NCBI GenBank assembly: GCA_009379925.1 | Contig: WHSU01000011.1 | Span: forward strand, 1-64,000 | Direction of reading: 5' to 3' | DNA: 64,000 nucleotides | From: Dehalococcoidia bacterium | GTDB taxonomy: Bacteria > Chloroflexota > Dehalococcoidia > UBA2979 | In this document: one piece after another, positions 1-7,755 of the stretch | How the letters are laid out: every line of letters begins with the position of its first letter | How positions within the stretch are numbered: the stretch's first letter is position 1 | Notes under the pieces: model-generated | What the model was told of the DNA's origin: nothing | What the model saw: the letters and a program-made list of their open reading frames with translations, nothing else | The model's database searches: none | Position numbers and translations under genes: made by a program

Positions 1-1
1 C

Positions 2-691
2 GTGCCGCCGTCGTGGGACGAAGGGCCGGCGCGGCCGTTCGCGCCACCGCCGCCGCGCGAGGGCGACCCGCCGCCGGATGGCGCGGGCGCACCCGAGGTG
101 CCCGAGGCGCCGATGCGCGAGCGACTGGGCGCGCTGCGCGCCATCGGGCAGGTGGAGGGCACGTACGTCGTCGCCGAGGCGGACGACGGGCTCTACCTGG
201 TGGACCAGCACGCCGCGCACGAGCGCGTGCTCTACGAGCAGGTGCTGGCCGCCCGGGCCGGCGGCGAAGCGGCGTCGCAGCCGCTGCTGGAGGCCGCCGT
301 CGTGGAGTTGAGCGCGCCGCTGGCCACGTTGCTCGCGGGCGAGGGGGACGCGCTGGCCGCCGTAGGGTGGGAGGTGGCGCCCGCCGACGGCGCAGCCGTG
401 CTCGTGCGCGCCGTGCCGTCGGCGCTCGCGGGGCGCGACCCGGCACGGGCGTTGGTCGAGTACCTCGACCGGCTGGAGGCGGAGGAGCGGCTGACGGGGC
501 CGGACCGCGCCGCCGCCACGCTGGCGTGCCGAGCGGCGGTGATGGCCGGCGACCGGCTGGAGGGCGAACAGCAGCGCGCGCTGCTGCGGGCGCTCGAGGC
601 GTGCGGGACGCCCCACAGCTGCCCTCACGGGCGTCCCACGATGGTGCACCTGAGCCGCGCGGCCCTCGACCGCTCGTTCGGGCGGCGCTAG
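2..691 (+). CDS. mutL: DNA mismatch repair protein MutL, C-terminal part (truncated by window edge)
   Basis: This is the C-terminal dimerisation and endonuclease domain of MutL, which acts with MutS in mismatch repair. The 229 visible residues contain the metal-binding motif DQHAAHERVLYE, the ACRAAV segment and the terminal CPHGRP motif, which together mark the nicking-competent MutL class found in bacteria without MutH. The N-terminal GHKL ATPase domain lies upstream of the window, so the GTG at base 2 is only where the reading frame enters. A Pro-rich linker (residues 1-35) precedes the domain. The gene ends in a 4-base convergent overlap with the minus-strand gene that follows. Confidence 0.93.
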   Translation: MPPSWDEGPARPFAPPPPREGDPPPDGAGAPEVPEAPMRERLGALRAIGQVEGTYVVAEADDGLYLVDQHAAHERVLYEQVLAARAGGEAASQPLLEAAVVELSAPLATLLAGEGDALAAVGWEVAPADGAAVLVRAVPSALAGRDPARALVEYLDRLEAEERLTGPDRAAATLACRAAVMAGDRLEGEQQRALLRALEACGTPHSCPHGRPTMVHLSRAALDRSFGRR

Positions 692-1605
692 CCGGAAAGC
701 AGCGTCCAGGCGTCGCGCAGCGGCCCGCCGGGGGACGGTGGCGGTGGCGGCGTTTCCCCGCCGGCCGCAGCGTCGGCGACCGTGAGCAGCCACCCGTCGA
801 TGTCGCCGCTCGGGGCGCGTGCTGCGACCGCGAGGGCGACCGTGTCGAGCAGCTCGGCGTCCTCGACCGGCAGGATCAGCGTGGTGGCGCCCGCGCCCAC
901 CGCCGCGACGGCGTAGAGGCGGCGGAGGGCGCGCCGCACATCCCCGGGTGCGCCGTGGCCCACGTTGCCGACCGCCACCAGGCGTTCGGTGTCGGGCACC
1001 GCGCGGTAGGCGCGGAGCAGGTCCAGCGAGCGACGCGCTCGCGGGGCGTCGGACGCCGGAGGGTAGGCGAGGGCGTCCAGGTAGAGCGGCCCCGGCACGC
1101 CGGCCATGCGTGCCCCCTCCGCCGCTTCGCGGGCGGCCTCCGACAGTGCTGCGACGGGCGCCTGCTCGCGCCCCGTGGGGGTGTCCGCGCGGCGTGGCGA
1201 GATCACGAGCCCGGCGCGGGCGCGCGCCGCCGCCCGCAGCAGCGCCTCCTCCGCGCTGTCGGACAGGCTGCCGGGCGGGCCGGGTGGGCCGCCCACCGGC
1301 AGCGCGTTGGCCACCAGCGGCCGGGCGATACCCTCGCGCTCAGCCAGTTCGAGCGCCATCGCGAGCGCCGAGGGCGAGGCGGCGTCCAGGAAGAGCGGCA
1401 CGCGCACCAGCGCGCGGCGCAGGCCCTGCGCGGCCTGTACGAGGTCGAGCGCACCACCCTCGAGGCCCGCGTTGAGGTCGAGCGCGTCCGCGCCGGCCTC
1501 CAGTTGCGCGCGGGCGGCGGCGACCAGCGGCGCGGCATCCCCGGCGGCCAGCGCCTGCGCGTGTGGGGACGCATGCAGCGCGAGCGACTGCCCGACGAGC
1601 AGCAC
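688..1605 (-). CDS. Pterin-binding-domain protein (methyltetrahydrofolate methyltransferase / DHPS-like)
   Basis: A 305-residue TIM-barrel-like protein whose early motif GADALDLNAG resembles the pterin-binding signature of dihydropteroate synthase and of methyltetrahydrofolate:corrinoid methyltransferases (AcsE/MetH type), where the Asn contacts the pterin. Later segments (PLVANALP, PLYLDALAYP, VGNVGHG) fit successive barrel strands. It starts with GTG only 3 bases after the stop of the upstream CoA-binding protein, so the two are almost certainly co-transcribed. A true DHPS is less likely because the usual folate-gene neighbours are absent; substrate is unknown. The sequence is very Ala-rich and diverged, which lowers certainty. 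Confidence 0.6.
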   Translation of the reverse strand: MLLVGQSLALHASPHAQALAAGDAAPLVAAARAQLEAGADALDLNAGLEGGALDLVQAAQGLRRALVRVPLFLDAASPSALAMALELAEREGIARPLVANALPVGGPPGPPGSLSDSAEEALLRAAARARAGLVISPRRADTPTGREQAPVAALSEAAREAAEGARMAGVPGPLYLDALAYPPASDAPRARRSLDLLRAYRAVPDTERLVAVGNVGHGAPGDVRRALRRLYAVAAVGAGATTLILPVEDAELLDTVALAVAARAPSGDIDGWLLTVADAAAGGETPPPPPSPGGPLRDAWTLLSG

Positions 1606-1608
1606 GCG

Positions 1609-3096
1609 CTAGAAGAGGGCCGGCAGGCCCTCGCGCCGTGCGCGCCAGACCATCAGCTGCGCCAGCGTGCGCGCCGCCCGGTGCACCGTGGGATAGCACG
1701 CGATGCCGGCGGCAGTCGCAGCCTGCTGGAAGCGGTCGGCGGCGTCTCCCTCGACCTCGCGGCCGCGCAGCAGCGCGACGAACGGTACGCCGGTCTCCGT
1801 CTGCAACTCCGCCAGCTGGCCCGACGCGCGGTCGGCGGCGCGCTGCATGCGCTCGTCGTGCTCCTCCGGCGGCAACTCGTCCGCCGCGGCCGGCGGCGGG
1901 CCGCCGGGCCCGGGCGCACCGGGCTGGCGCGGCAACATCGGGTTCGTGATCACGACGTCGATCGGGGCCGCTTCGGCCACGATGCCCAGGGTGCGCAGCA
2001 TGCCCTCCGGGCCGCCGGCGTTCGTGTCAATCGGGTTGTTGACGCTCGTCCCGGCGAGCGGGATGAACTCCCGGAGGCGCGCCTTGCTCGCCTCCGGCAG
2101 CGGCGGCACCTCGAGTCCGGCCGTGGCGATGGCGTCGGCGGAGAGCACCGCGAAGCCGCCGCCGCCGCCGACGAGCGCGACGCCCCGCCCGCGGATGTGG
2201 CGCGCGCCCGTCGCCACGCCGATCACCAGGTCGTGCAGGTCGTCCATCGTCTCGGCGCGGTAGGCGCCGGCCTGGCGGCACATCGCCTCGAAGATCTGCA
2301 CGGACCCGGCCAGCGAGCCGGTGTGGGAGTTGGCGGCGCGCGCGCCGGCGGCGGTGAGCCCGCCCTTGAGGATGATCGTGGGCTTCACGGCGGCGCAGCG
2401 CTTCACCGCCTCGAACATCTTGCGGCCGTCCTGGGCCCCCTCGATGTAGGCCGTCACGATCTCGGTGTCGGGGTCGCTCGCCGCGTAGTCGAAGAGGTCG
2501 TGCGCGCGCACGTCGGCGCCGTTACCGAAGGAGACGGCCTTGGAGAAGCGCACCCCGCGACGGCCCAGGCCATGGATGATGTCGCCGGCGTTCGCACCCG
2601 ACTGCGAGATGAGCATGACGTTGCCGGGCTCGGTCGGGAAGCCGCCCATAAAGGCGAGCCCGCTCCTGGGCACGTAGAGGCCCATGCAGTTCGGACCGAT
2701 GGCGCGGATGCCCGCGTCACGCAGCCGCTCGATCATGCGGCGTTCGACCTCGATCAGTTCGGGGTCGCCGGTCTCCGCCAGCCCGGCGGTGAAGAAGTGG
2801 ATCGAGCGCACGCCCTTCTGGACGCACTGCTCCACCAGTTCCGGCGCCACCCGCGCGGGCACGAGCGAGATCACGTGGTCGACGGGGTCCGGGGTATCGA
2901 GGAGCGTCGGGTAACAGCGGAGCCCCCGCACCTCCGTCATCTTCGGGTTGACGGGATAGAGTCCGTGCTCCTGTTCGTATCCCTGCTCCAGCAGCGCTGT
3001 CAGGAAGCCCCGAGACATGTCGTTGTCCGAGGAGGGCACACCGACCAGCGCGACGGCGCGCGGGTGGAAGATGGGGTCGAGCGGATGGGTACTCAC
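1609..3096 (-). CDS. CoA-binding protein, NDP-forming acyl-CoA synthetase alpha-type
   Basis: A 495-residue protein with an N-terminal CoA-binding Rossmann domain (residues about 8-135, starting FHPRAVALVGVP), then two succinyl-CoA-synthetase-like flavodoxin domains. IGPNCMG and SQSGANAG are typical of ADP-forming acetyl-CoA synthetase alpha subunits, and ANSHTGSLAGS carries the His that is phosphorylated in this family. The ATP-grasp (beta) portion is missing, so it would need a separate beta subunit or may have another acyl-transfer role. First gene of a two-gene minus-strand operon with the pterin-binding protein. The physiological acid is not deducible. Confidence 0.82.
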   Translation of the reverse strand: MSTHPLDPIFHPRAVALVGVPSSDNDMSRGFLTALLEQGYEQEHGLYPVNPKMTEVRGLRCYPTLLDTPDPVDHVISLVPARVAPELVEQCVQKGVRSIHFFTAGLAETGDPELIEVERRMIERLRDAGIRAIGPNCMGLYVPRSGLAFMGGFPTEPGNVMLISQSGANAGDIIHGLGRRGVRFSKAVSFGNGADVRAHDLFDYAASDPDTEIVTAYIEGAQDGRKMFEAVKRCAAVKPTIILKGGLTAAGARAANSHTGSLAGSVQIFEAMCRQAGAYRAETMDDLHDLVIGVATGARHIRGRGVALVGGGGGFAVLSADAIATAGLEVPPLPEASKARLREFIPLAGTSVNNPIDTNAGGPEGMLRTLGIVAEAAPIDVVITNPMLPRQPGAPGPGGPPPAAADELPPEEHDERMQRAADRASGQLAELQTETGVPFVALLRGREVEGDAADRFQQAATAAGIACYPTVHRAARTLAQLMVWRARREGLPALF

Positions 3097-3228
3097 GGGC
3101 GGTCCGTCCAGCTACGCGCCGCCGTCGCGGGTGACGGCTGGTCGCGGGCCACGAGGCGTCCCGATTGTAACCAGCGCGCCCCGCAGGCGCGCCTGTACAC
3201 CCTTCGTGCCCCCCTGCATCGGCTGCGG

Positions 3229-4452
3229 CTACTCGGCGCCGCCCGGGACGGGCGCGAGAATGTCGTCCGGGATGCCCTCCGAGAGCGCCTGCTCGATGCC
3301 GGTGGCGGCACGCTCGATGTCCGCCTCCGTGTTGTAGGCGTGCAGCGACAGCCGCACCGCGTTGTACTGGCGCACGGCACGCGCCACCACGCGATGGTCG
3401 CGCTGGAGGTAGGCGGCCACGCGGCCCGGATCCTCCTCGCCCACCGTGACGAGGAACAGGCCGCTGCGCGTCGTGTCGATGCAGGGGCTAGCGGGCGCCA
3501 CGCCGGGGATGTTCGCGAAGCGCGCCTCGGCCGCGCGGTTCAGGTCTCGCACGCGGTCCCATACGGCGACCGGCCCGGACTCCAGGTACTGTTCAACCGC
3601 CGCGAGCGTGCCCGCCACAACCGGGCCGGAGGTCGTCGAGACCTCGAACTTCGTCACCTTCTCCCGCTCCGGCTCGAAGCCGCCCTCGAAGTCGTAGGAG
3701 GCGGCCGCCCGGCCGCTCACCTTGACCGGGTCGAAGCCCGCGATGCGCTCGCGTCGCACGTAGAGCATCCCCAGCCCGTCCGGTCCGCACAGCCACTTGT
3801 GCGAGGGCACCGCGTAGGCGTCGACGCCCAGCGCGTGCACGTCGATCGGCACGTGGCCGGCCGTCTGCGCGCCGTCGACGACCACTGAGGCGCCACGCGC
3901 GTGGGCCAGCCGGGAGATCTCGGCAAGTGGCAGCAGCTGGCCGGTGGAATAGGTGATCTCGGAGAGCAGGACGAGCCGCGTGTTGGCGTCGATCGCCTGG
4001 TCGAAGCGTTCGAGCACCTCGCCGGGGCTGCACTCGGCCTCCAGCGGGACCAGGCGCAGCTCGCAACCGCGTCGCTCGCGCAGGAAGTAAGCGGGGACGA
4101 TGCCGCCGCCATGCTCGGCGGTGGTCGTGACGATGCCGTCGCCAGCGCGCAGGTCCAGGCCGTTGACGGCGATGTTCACACCCTCCGTGGTGTTGCCGGT
4201 GATCGCGATCTCGTCCGCATCGGCGCCGAGCATCCGCGCCGATGCCTCGCGCAGCCGTGCGGTCGTCGCCTGGCGGTCGTCCATGACGGTGCGGGTGGTC
4301 GGCCCGTGCCACAGTTCCAGGTCGAGGCGTCGCCGCATCGCCTCGACGACCGGATAGGAGAGGGGACCGGACCAGCCGCAGTTGAGGTAGACATAATCAC
4401 GCAGCACAGGCGTCTGCTCGCGCAGCCACGCCCAGCGCTCCTGGTCGGACAT
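3229..4452 (-). CDS. Class V aminotransferase (cysteine desulfurase / isopenicillin N epimerase-like)
   Basis: A PLP-dependent fold-type I enzyme of 407 residues. Visible motifs are YLNCGWSGPLSYPVV at the N-terminus, TGNTTEGVNIA (cofactor phosphate site), VVDGAQTAGH (the Asp that contacts the pyridine nitrogen) and SHKWLCGPDG (Schiff-base Lys). Family members include selenocysteine lyases, cysteine desulfurases and epimerases; no desulfurase loop Cys is evident, so substrate is open. The ORF track extends further upstream, but the ATG at 4452 follows GGGAGG at good spacing and begins MSDQERWAW. Divergently arranged with the toxin-antitoxin operon, sharing a 115-base promoter region. Confidence 0.83.
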   Translation of the reverse strand: MSDQERWAWLREQTPVLRDYVYLNCGWSGPLSYPVVEAMRRRLDLELWHGPTTRTVMDDRQATTARLREASARMLGADADEIAITGNTTEGVNIAVNGLDLRAGDGIVTTTAEHGGGIVPAYFLRERRGCELRLVPLEAECSPGEVLERFDQAIDANTRLVLLSEITYSTGQLLPLAEISRLAHARGASVVVDGAQTAGHVPIDVHALGVDAYAVPSHKWLCGPDGLGMLYVRRERIAGFDPVKVSGRAAASYDFEGGFEPEREKVTKFEVSTTSGPVVAGTLAAVEQYLESGPVAVWDRVRDLNRAAEARFANIPGVAPASPCIDTTRSGLFLVTVGEEDPGRVAAYLQRDHRVVARAVRQYNAVRLSLHAYNTEADIERAATGIEQALSEGIPDDILAPVPGGAE

Positions 4453-4523
4453 CGAAGGCCTCCCTCGCATGGTTCGTCGGAGCAGGTGTAGCACACCGGA
4501 GGGCGCTTCGAGACTGCCTGTCA

Positions 4524-4545
4524 CGATGTATACTGCGATGTATAC
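4524..4545 (+). promoter_or_regulatory. Direct-repeat operator and -10 region of the toxin-antitoxin operon
   Basis: CGATGTATA occurs twice exactly 12 bases apart, and each copy contains the palindrome GTATAC. The segment between includes TATACT, a near-consensus -10 hexamer. It lies 23 bases before the antitoxin ATG. Ribbon-helix-helix antitoxins characteristically repress their own promoter by binding short tandem sites one helical turn apart, so this looks like the autoregulatory operator. The low-GC 6-mers stand out in a very GC-rich background. Confidence 0.6.
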
Positions 4546-4567
4546 GCGCGTCGACCGGAGGACAACA

Positions 4568-4885
4568 ATGGCACGCATGGTGCGGAAGCAGGTCTATATC
4601 GAGCCACGTCACGATGTGCTGCTGAAGCGACGCGCCCGGGAGATGGGCGTGACGGAAGCCGAACTGATCCGCCGCGGCATCGAGTACATCACCGCCGCGG
4701 AGGCGGACGAAGAAGAGGAACGGGAGGACGCGTGGGCCGAGTTGGACGCGGCGATGGAGGAAGCGGCGCAAGTCATCGCGCCGCAGACGGGTCGTCAGTG
4801 GACCCGTGAGGAGCTGTATGAGGAACGCATCGACCGCGTGGTTGGTCGACACGAACGTCCTGCTGTACCCGTTCGACCCGACTGA
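4568..4885 (+). CDS. Ribbon-helix-helix antitoxin (VapB-like)
   Basis: A 105-residue protein whose first 45 residues fit a ribbon-helix-helix DNA-binding domain: RKQVYIEPRHDVLLKRRARE followed by EAELIRRGIEYI. The C-terminal half is acidic and helical, as expected for the toxin-neutralising tail. The start at 4568 was chosen over the longer ORF because CGGAGGACA sits 6-7 bases upstream. It overlaps the PIN toxin gene by 68 bases in another frame, typical of coupled antitoxin-toxin pairs, and probably represses the operon through the GATGTATAC repeats just upstream. Confidence 0.75.
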   Translation: MARMVRKQVYIEPRHDVLLKRRAREMGVTEAELIRRGIEYITAAEADEEEEREDAWAELDAAMEEAAQVIAPQTGRQWTREELYEERIDRVVGRHERPAVPVRPD

Positions 4886-5288
4886 CCGCCAGAAGCAGCG
4901 GCAGGCACGGCGGGTACTCGCAGCCGCTCGTCGCCAGCGGGAGCAGGTGCTGTTGAGCGTCCAGTGCCTCACCGAGTTCTACCGCGCGGCCACGAACCGA
5001 CTGGCCATGGATCGCAGCCTCGCGGCCCGGAGGGTGGGCAATCTCGCCCGGCTGTACCGAGTGGTCGACCTCACGCCGGCCGTGGTCATCGAGGCCTGCC
5101 GCCTCGCCAGCGAGCGCAACATCGCCATCTGGGACGCGCTGATCTGGGCCGTTGCCCGGCAGCACGACATCCCGTACATCCTGACCGAGGACGACGGACA
5201 CGGCCCGACCATCGAGGGCGTCGAGTACGTGAACCCGTTCCGAGATGACTTCGACGCCGCCCGGTACGGACTGGAGCTGACTGCATGA
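4818..5288 (+). CDS. PIN-domain ribonuclease toxin (VapC-like)
   Basis: A 156-residue PIN-domain protein. The acidic metal-binding residues are visible: Asp in WLVDTNVLLY, Glu in CLTEFYRA, Asp in IWDALIWA and Asp in LTEDDGHG. PIN toxins cleave structured RNA, often initiator tRNA or rRNA, and are held inactive by the cognate antitoxin. The ATG at 4818 follows GTGAGGAGC; an upstream in-frame start at 4806 would add only four residues. It overlaps the antitoxin gene by 68 bases and the following methyltransferase by 4 bases (ATGA). Confidence 0.82.
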   Translation: MRNASTAWLVDTNVLLYPFDPTDRQKQRQARRVLAAARRQREQVLLSVQCLTEFYRAATNRLAMDRSLAARRVGNLARLYRVVDLTPAVVIEACRLASERNIAIWDALIWAVARQHDIPYILTEDDGHGPTIEGVEYVNPFRDDFDAARYGLELTA

Positions 5289-6079
5289 CGACCAGCACGA
5301 CCGGAGCGTGGGACCCGACCCAGTACGCGCGTTTCGAGGCGGAGCGTAGCCGCCCCTTCTTCGACCTCGCCGGGATGGTCGAGCGGCGTCCCGACATGCG
5401 CGTGGTGGACCTCGGCTGCGGCACCGGCACGCTGACCGCCTGGCTGCACGCCGACCTACAGGCCGTCGAGACACTGGGCGTCGACGCCTCGGAGGAGATG
5501 CTGGCGCAGTGCGCGGCGCACGAGGACGGTGCGCTGCGCTTCGTGGCCGCCGACACCGTGGACTTCGCCGCGACCCGTGGCGAGCAGTTCGACCTCGTGT
5601 TCTCGAACGCGGCGCTGCAGTGGGTGGACGGCCACGAGCGGCTGATCCCACTGGTGGCCGGACTCGTCGCACGGGGTGGCCAGCTGGCCGTCCAGATGCC
5701 CACCAACGACGACCACACCTCGCACGAGGTCGCGCGCACGCTGGCCCGCAGCGAGCCCTTCGCAACGGCGCTTCAGGGGTGGGTGCGGCCGGACCCGGTG
5801 CGGCCGCCCGAGTGGTACGCGAAGCAGCTGTACCGGCTGGGCTTCGCCGAACAGCGCGTGGAGATGCGGGTCTACGGCCACGTGCTCCCGGAGCCGCGCT
5901 CGGTGATCGAGTGGGTGAAGGGTTCCCTGCTCAGCGCCTATCGTGCCCGCCTGGATGCCGAGACGTACGCCACGTTCCTCGCGGCCTACGAGGAGCGGCT
6001 GCTGGAAGCACTGGACGACGAGTGGCCGTTCTTCTACCCCTTCAAGCGCATCCTGCTTTGGGCGCGCCGCGAGTCCTGA
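5285..6079 (+). CDS. tam: SAM-dependent methyltransferase, trans-aconitate 2-methyltransferase type
   Basis: A class I methyltransferase of 264 residues. The SAM-binding motif I is VVDLGCGTGTLT, followed by an acidic strand end (LGVDASEEML) and the FSNAALQWV motif, which is strongly associated with Tam. Tam methylates trans-aconitate, a damaging side product of aconitase. The C-terminal region rich in aromatic residues (PFFYPFKRILLWARR) also matches the family. It begins inside the toxin stop codon (ATGA), so it is translated with the toxin-antitoxin pair, which is an uncommon arrangement. Confidence 0.82.
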   Translation: MTTSTTGAWDPTQYARFEAERSRPFFDLAGMVERRPDMRVVDLGCGTGTLTAWLHADLQAVETLGVDASEEMLAQCAAHEDGALRFVAADTVDFAATRGEQFDLVFSNAALQWVDGHERLIPLVAGLVARGGQLAVQMPTNDDHTSHEVARTLARSEPFATALQGWVRPDPVRPPEWYAKQLYRLGFAEQRVEMRVYGHVLPEPRSVIEWVKGSLLSAYRARLDAETYATFLAAYEERLLEALDDEWPFFYPFKRILLWARRES

Positions 6080-6239
6080 CCCTCCGTTAGCCTTCGATGG
6101 CAACCTTCCTCGCGCCCTCGCGTTTTCTCTCTCGCATGCATGCACCGGTATGAGGATGACCTCGTCGCCTGCGAGGCCATCGGTGAGAGGTGCGGTCAAG
6201 GGCGCAAGGCCCGGGCCGTACTGGAAAGGAGCCAGGCAC

Positions 6240-6368
6240 ATGCGTCTGAACGACTTCTACAACCAGATCCTGAGGGACAGCCGTCGCGGCCACCCCACGA
6301 TCCGGGAGGCCGCCGGCGACTACCGCCGCAGCCTCGAGTCGGAACTCGACGTCTACCGGCCGCGCTAA
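6240..6368 (+). CDS. Small hypothetical protein, 42 residues
   Basis: Too short for the ORF track as a separate entry, but it has one of the strongest ribosome binding sites here: GGAAAGGAG ending about 9 bases before the ATG. The product MRLNDFYNQILRDSRRG... is charged, helical, without Cys, signal peptide or membrane segment, and ends with YRPR. It stands alone between the methyltransferase and a palindrome at 6405-6420. I do not recognise the family. Confidence 0.5.
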   Translation: MRLNDFYNQILRDSRRGHPTIREAAGDYRRSLESELDVYRPR

Positions 6369-6404
6369 CCCGCGGCGGACGGGCGTGCGACTGCAGCGCG
6401 GCGT

Positions 6405-6420
6405 CCGGGTGGCCACCCGG
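6405..6420. terminator. Perfect GC-rich palindrome, possible terminator
   Basis: CCGGGTGGCCACCCGG is a 16-base perfect palindrome located 37 bases after the small ORF. As RNA it would form a short hairpin, but there is no T-run after it, so its role as a terminator is uncertain. Confidence 0.3.
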
Positions 6421-6483
6421 GCGTCGTGACGGTCGCTCCACCAGCGTCACCCGCACTGGCGCACCAGCGGTAGAGGCCGCACC

Positions 6484-7686
6484 GTGAGTGCCATGCGTTG
6501 GACCACCCCGCAGGATACCGGCCGGCTCGTCGCCTACAGCCTCGTCGCGGCCGTACTGCTCATCTTCGTCGTGTTCCTGCCGGCCACGGGCGCCCTGGAC
6601 GTCCCGCCGATCGCCTCCTCCCTCGGCACGACCCTCGAGGCCACGGTCGTCGACGTCAGCGGCCGCACTACGCAGGTGACCTCGCATGGCACGGTCGTAT
6701 CGGACCGCGTCGTGCTGCGCCTGGACGGCGGCGAGGAGGTCTCGGTCGACCGGCAGTACGTCGAGGGCGACGTGGGGCGCTTCGACGTGACGGCAGGCGA
6801 CCGCGTCCTCGTCAGCCGCCAGGAGGGCGCGACCGAGGGGCGCGGCTATCTGATCGTCGACCGCGTGCGCCGTGCGCCGCTGGCCCTCATGGCGCTCTCC
6901 TTCGGCGCGCTCGTGCTGGCCGTGGGCGGACGCCGAGGCGTCTGGTCGCTGGTCGGCCTGGTCGCGAGCATGCTGGTGATCGTGCGCTTCATCGTCCCGG
7001 CGATCCTCGCCGGCGGGGACCCGGTAACGGTTTCCATCGTCGGATCGTTAGTCGTGATGATGACCACCCTCACCATCGCGCACGGCATCTCCCGCGTCAC
7101 CGCGGTCGCGCTGGCCGGGACGGCGGTCAGTCTGCTCCTGACGGGGGCGCTGGCGGCAGGTGGCATCCGCTTCGCGGCGCTCACCGGAGTCGCCTCCGAC
7201 GAGGCCGCCCAGCTGCAAGTGCTGGCACCCGGCATCGACGTGCACGGCCTGCTCCTCGCCGGCATCATCGTCGGGGCGCTCGGCGTGCTGGACGACGTGA
7301 CGACGACGCAGGCTTCCACCGTGTTCGAGTTGAAGCGCGCCGGTGCGCGGCTGGGCCGCCGGCAACTGTACCTGCGTGGCATGAACGTCGGCCGCGACCA
7401 CATCGCGGCGACGGTGAACACGCTGATGCTCGCGTACGCGGGGGCGGCGCTGCCGCTGCTGATGATCCTGGCCTCGCAGCCGGAACCCGTCGGGATGCTG
7501 ATCAACCGCGACAACCTGGCGACCGAGGTCGTCCGCACGCTCGTCGGCAGCATCGGCATCGTCGCCGCCGTCCCGGTGACCACGGCACTGGCCGCGCTGG
7601 TGGCAGGTGGGGAGACTCCCGATCCTGACTCCGAGGCGGCTGAACCGCTCGGCGAAGGGAGATCGAGCGCGCAGACAGAGTTCTGA
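6484..7686 (+). CDS. YibE/F family multi-spanning membrane protein
   Basis: A 400-residue protein with one N-terminal membrane helix, an extracytoplasmic beta-rich segment of about 90 residues (ATVVDVSGRTTQ ... GDRVLVSRQ), then seven or so membrane helices. HGISRVTAVALAGTAVSL, GALGVLDDVTTTQASTVFEL and the RGMNVGRDHIAATVNTLMLAY stretch are typical of YibE/F proteins, whose biochemical role is unknown. A GTG at 6484 and an ATG at 6493 are both usable starts. The C-terminal 25 residues are acidic and polar, probably cytoplasmic. It precedes the polysaccharide locus by 69 bases but is not obviously part of it. Confidence 0.85.
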   Translation: MSAMRWTTPQDTGRLVAYSLVAAVLLIFVVFLPATGALDVPPIASSLGTTLEATVVDVSGRTTQVTSHGTVVSDRVVLRLDGGEEVSVDRQYVEGDVGRFDVTAGDRVLVSRQEGATEGRGYLIVDRVRRAPLALMALSFGALVLAVGGRRGVWSLVGLVASMLVIVRFIVPAILAGGDPVTVSIVGSLVVMMTTLTIAHGISRVTAVALAGTAVSLLLTGALAAGGIRFAALTGVASDEAAQLQVLAPGIDVHGLLLAGIIVGALGVLDDVTTTQASTVFELKRAGARLGRRQLYLRGMNVGRDHIAATVNTLMLAYAGAALPLLMILASQPEPVGMLINRDNLATEVVRTLVGSIGIVAAVPVTTALAALVAGGETPDPDSEAAEPLGEGRSSAQTEF

Positions 7687-7755
7687 TGGGAACGCTACGG
7701 CGGTTGTGGGTCAATGGGACTCGCGCGCCTGTGCGGTCCAGCGAAGGCTTGTTTG

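Noticed and set aside
13-3888. 1291-residue plus-strand ORF
   Set aside because: Arg/Ala/Gly-rich shadow frame of mutL and the antisense of the pterin, CoA-binding and aminotransferase genes.
6498-7628. 376-residue plus-strand ORF
   Set aside because: Arg/Gly/His-rich alternative frame of the YibE/F gene.
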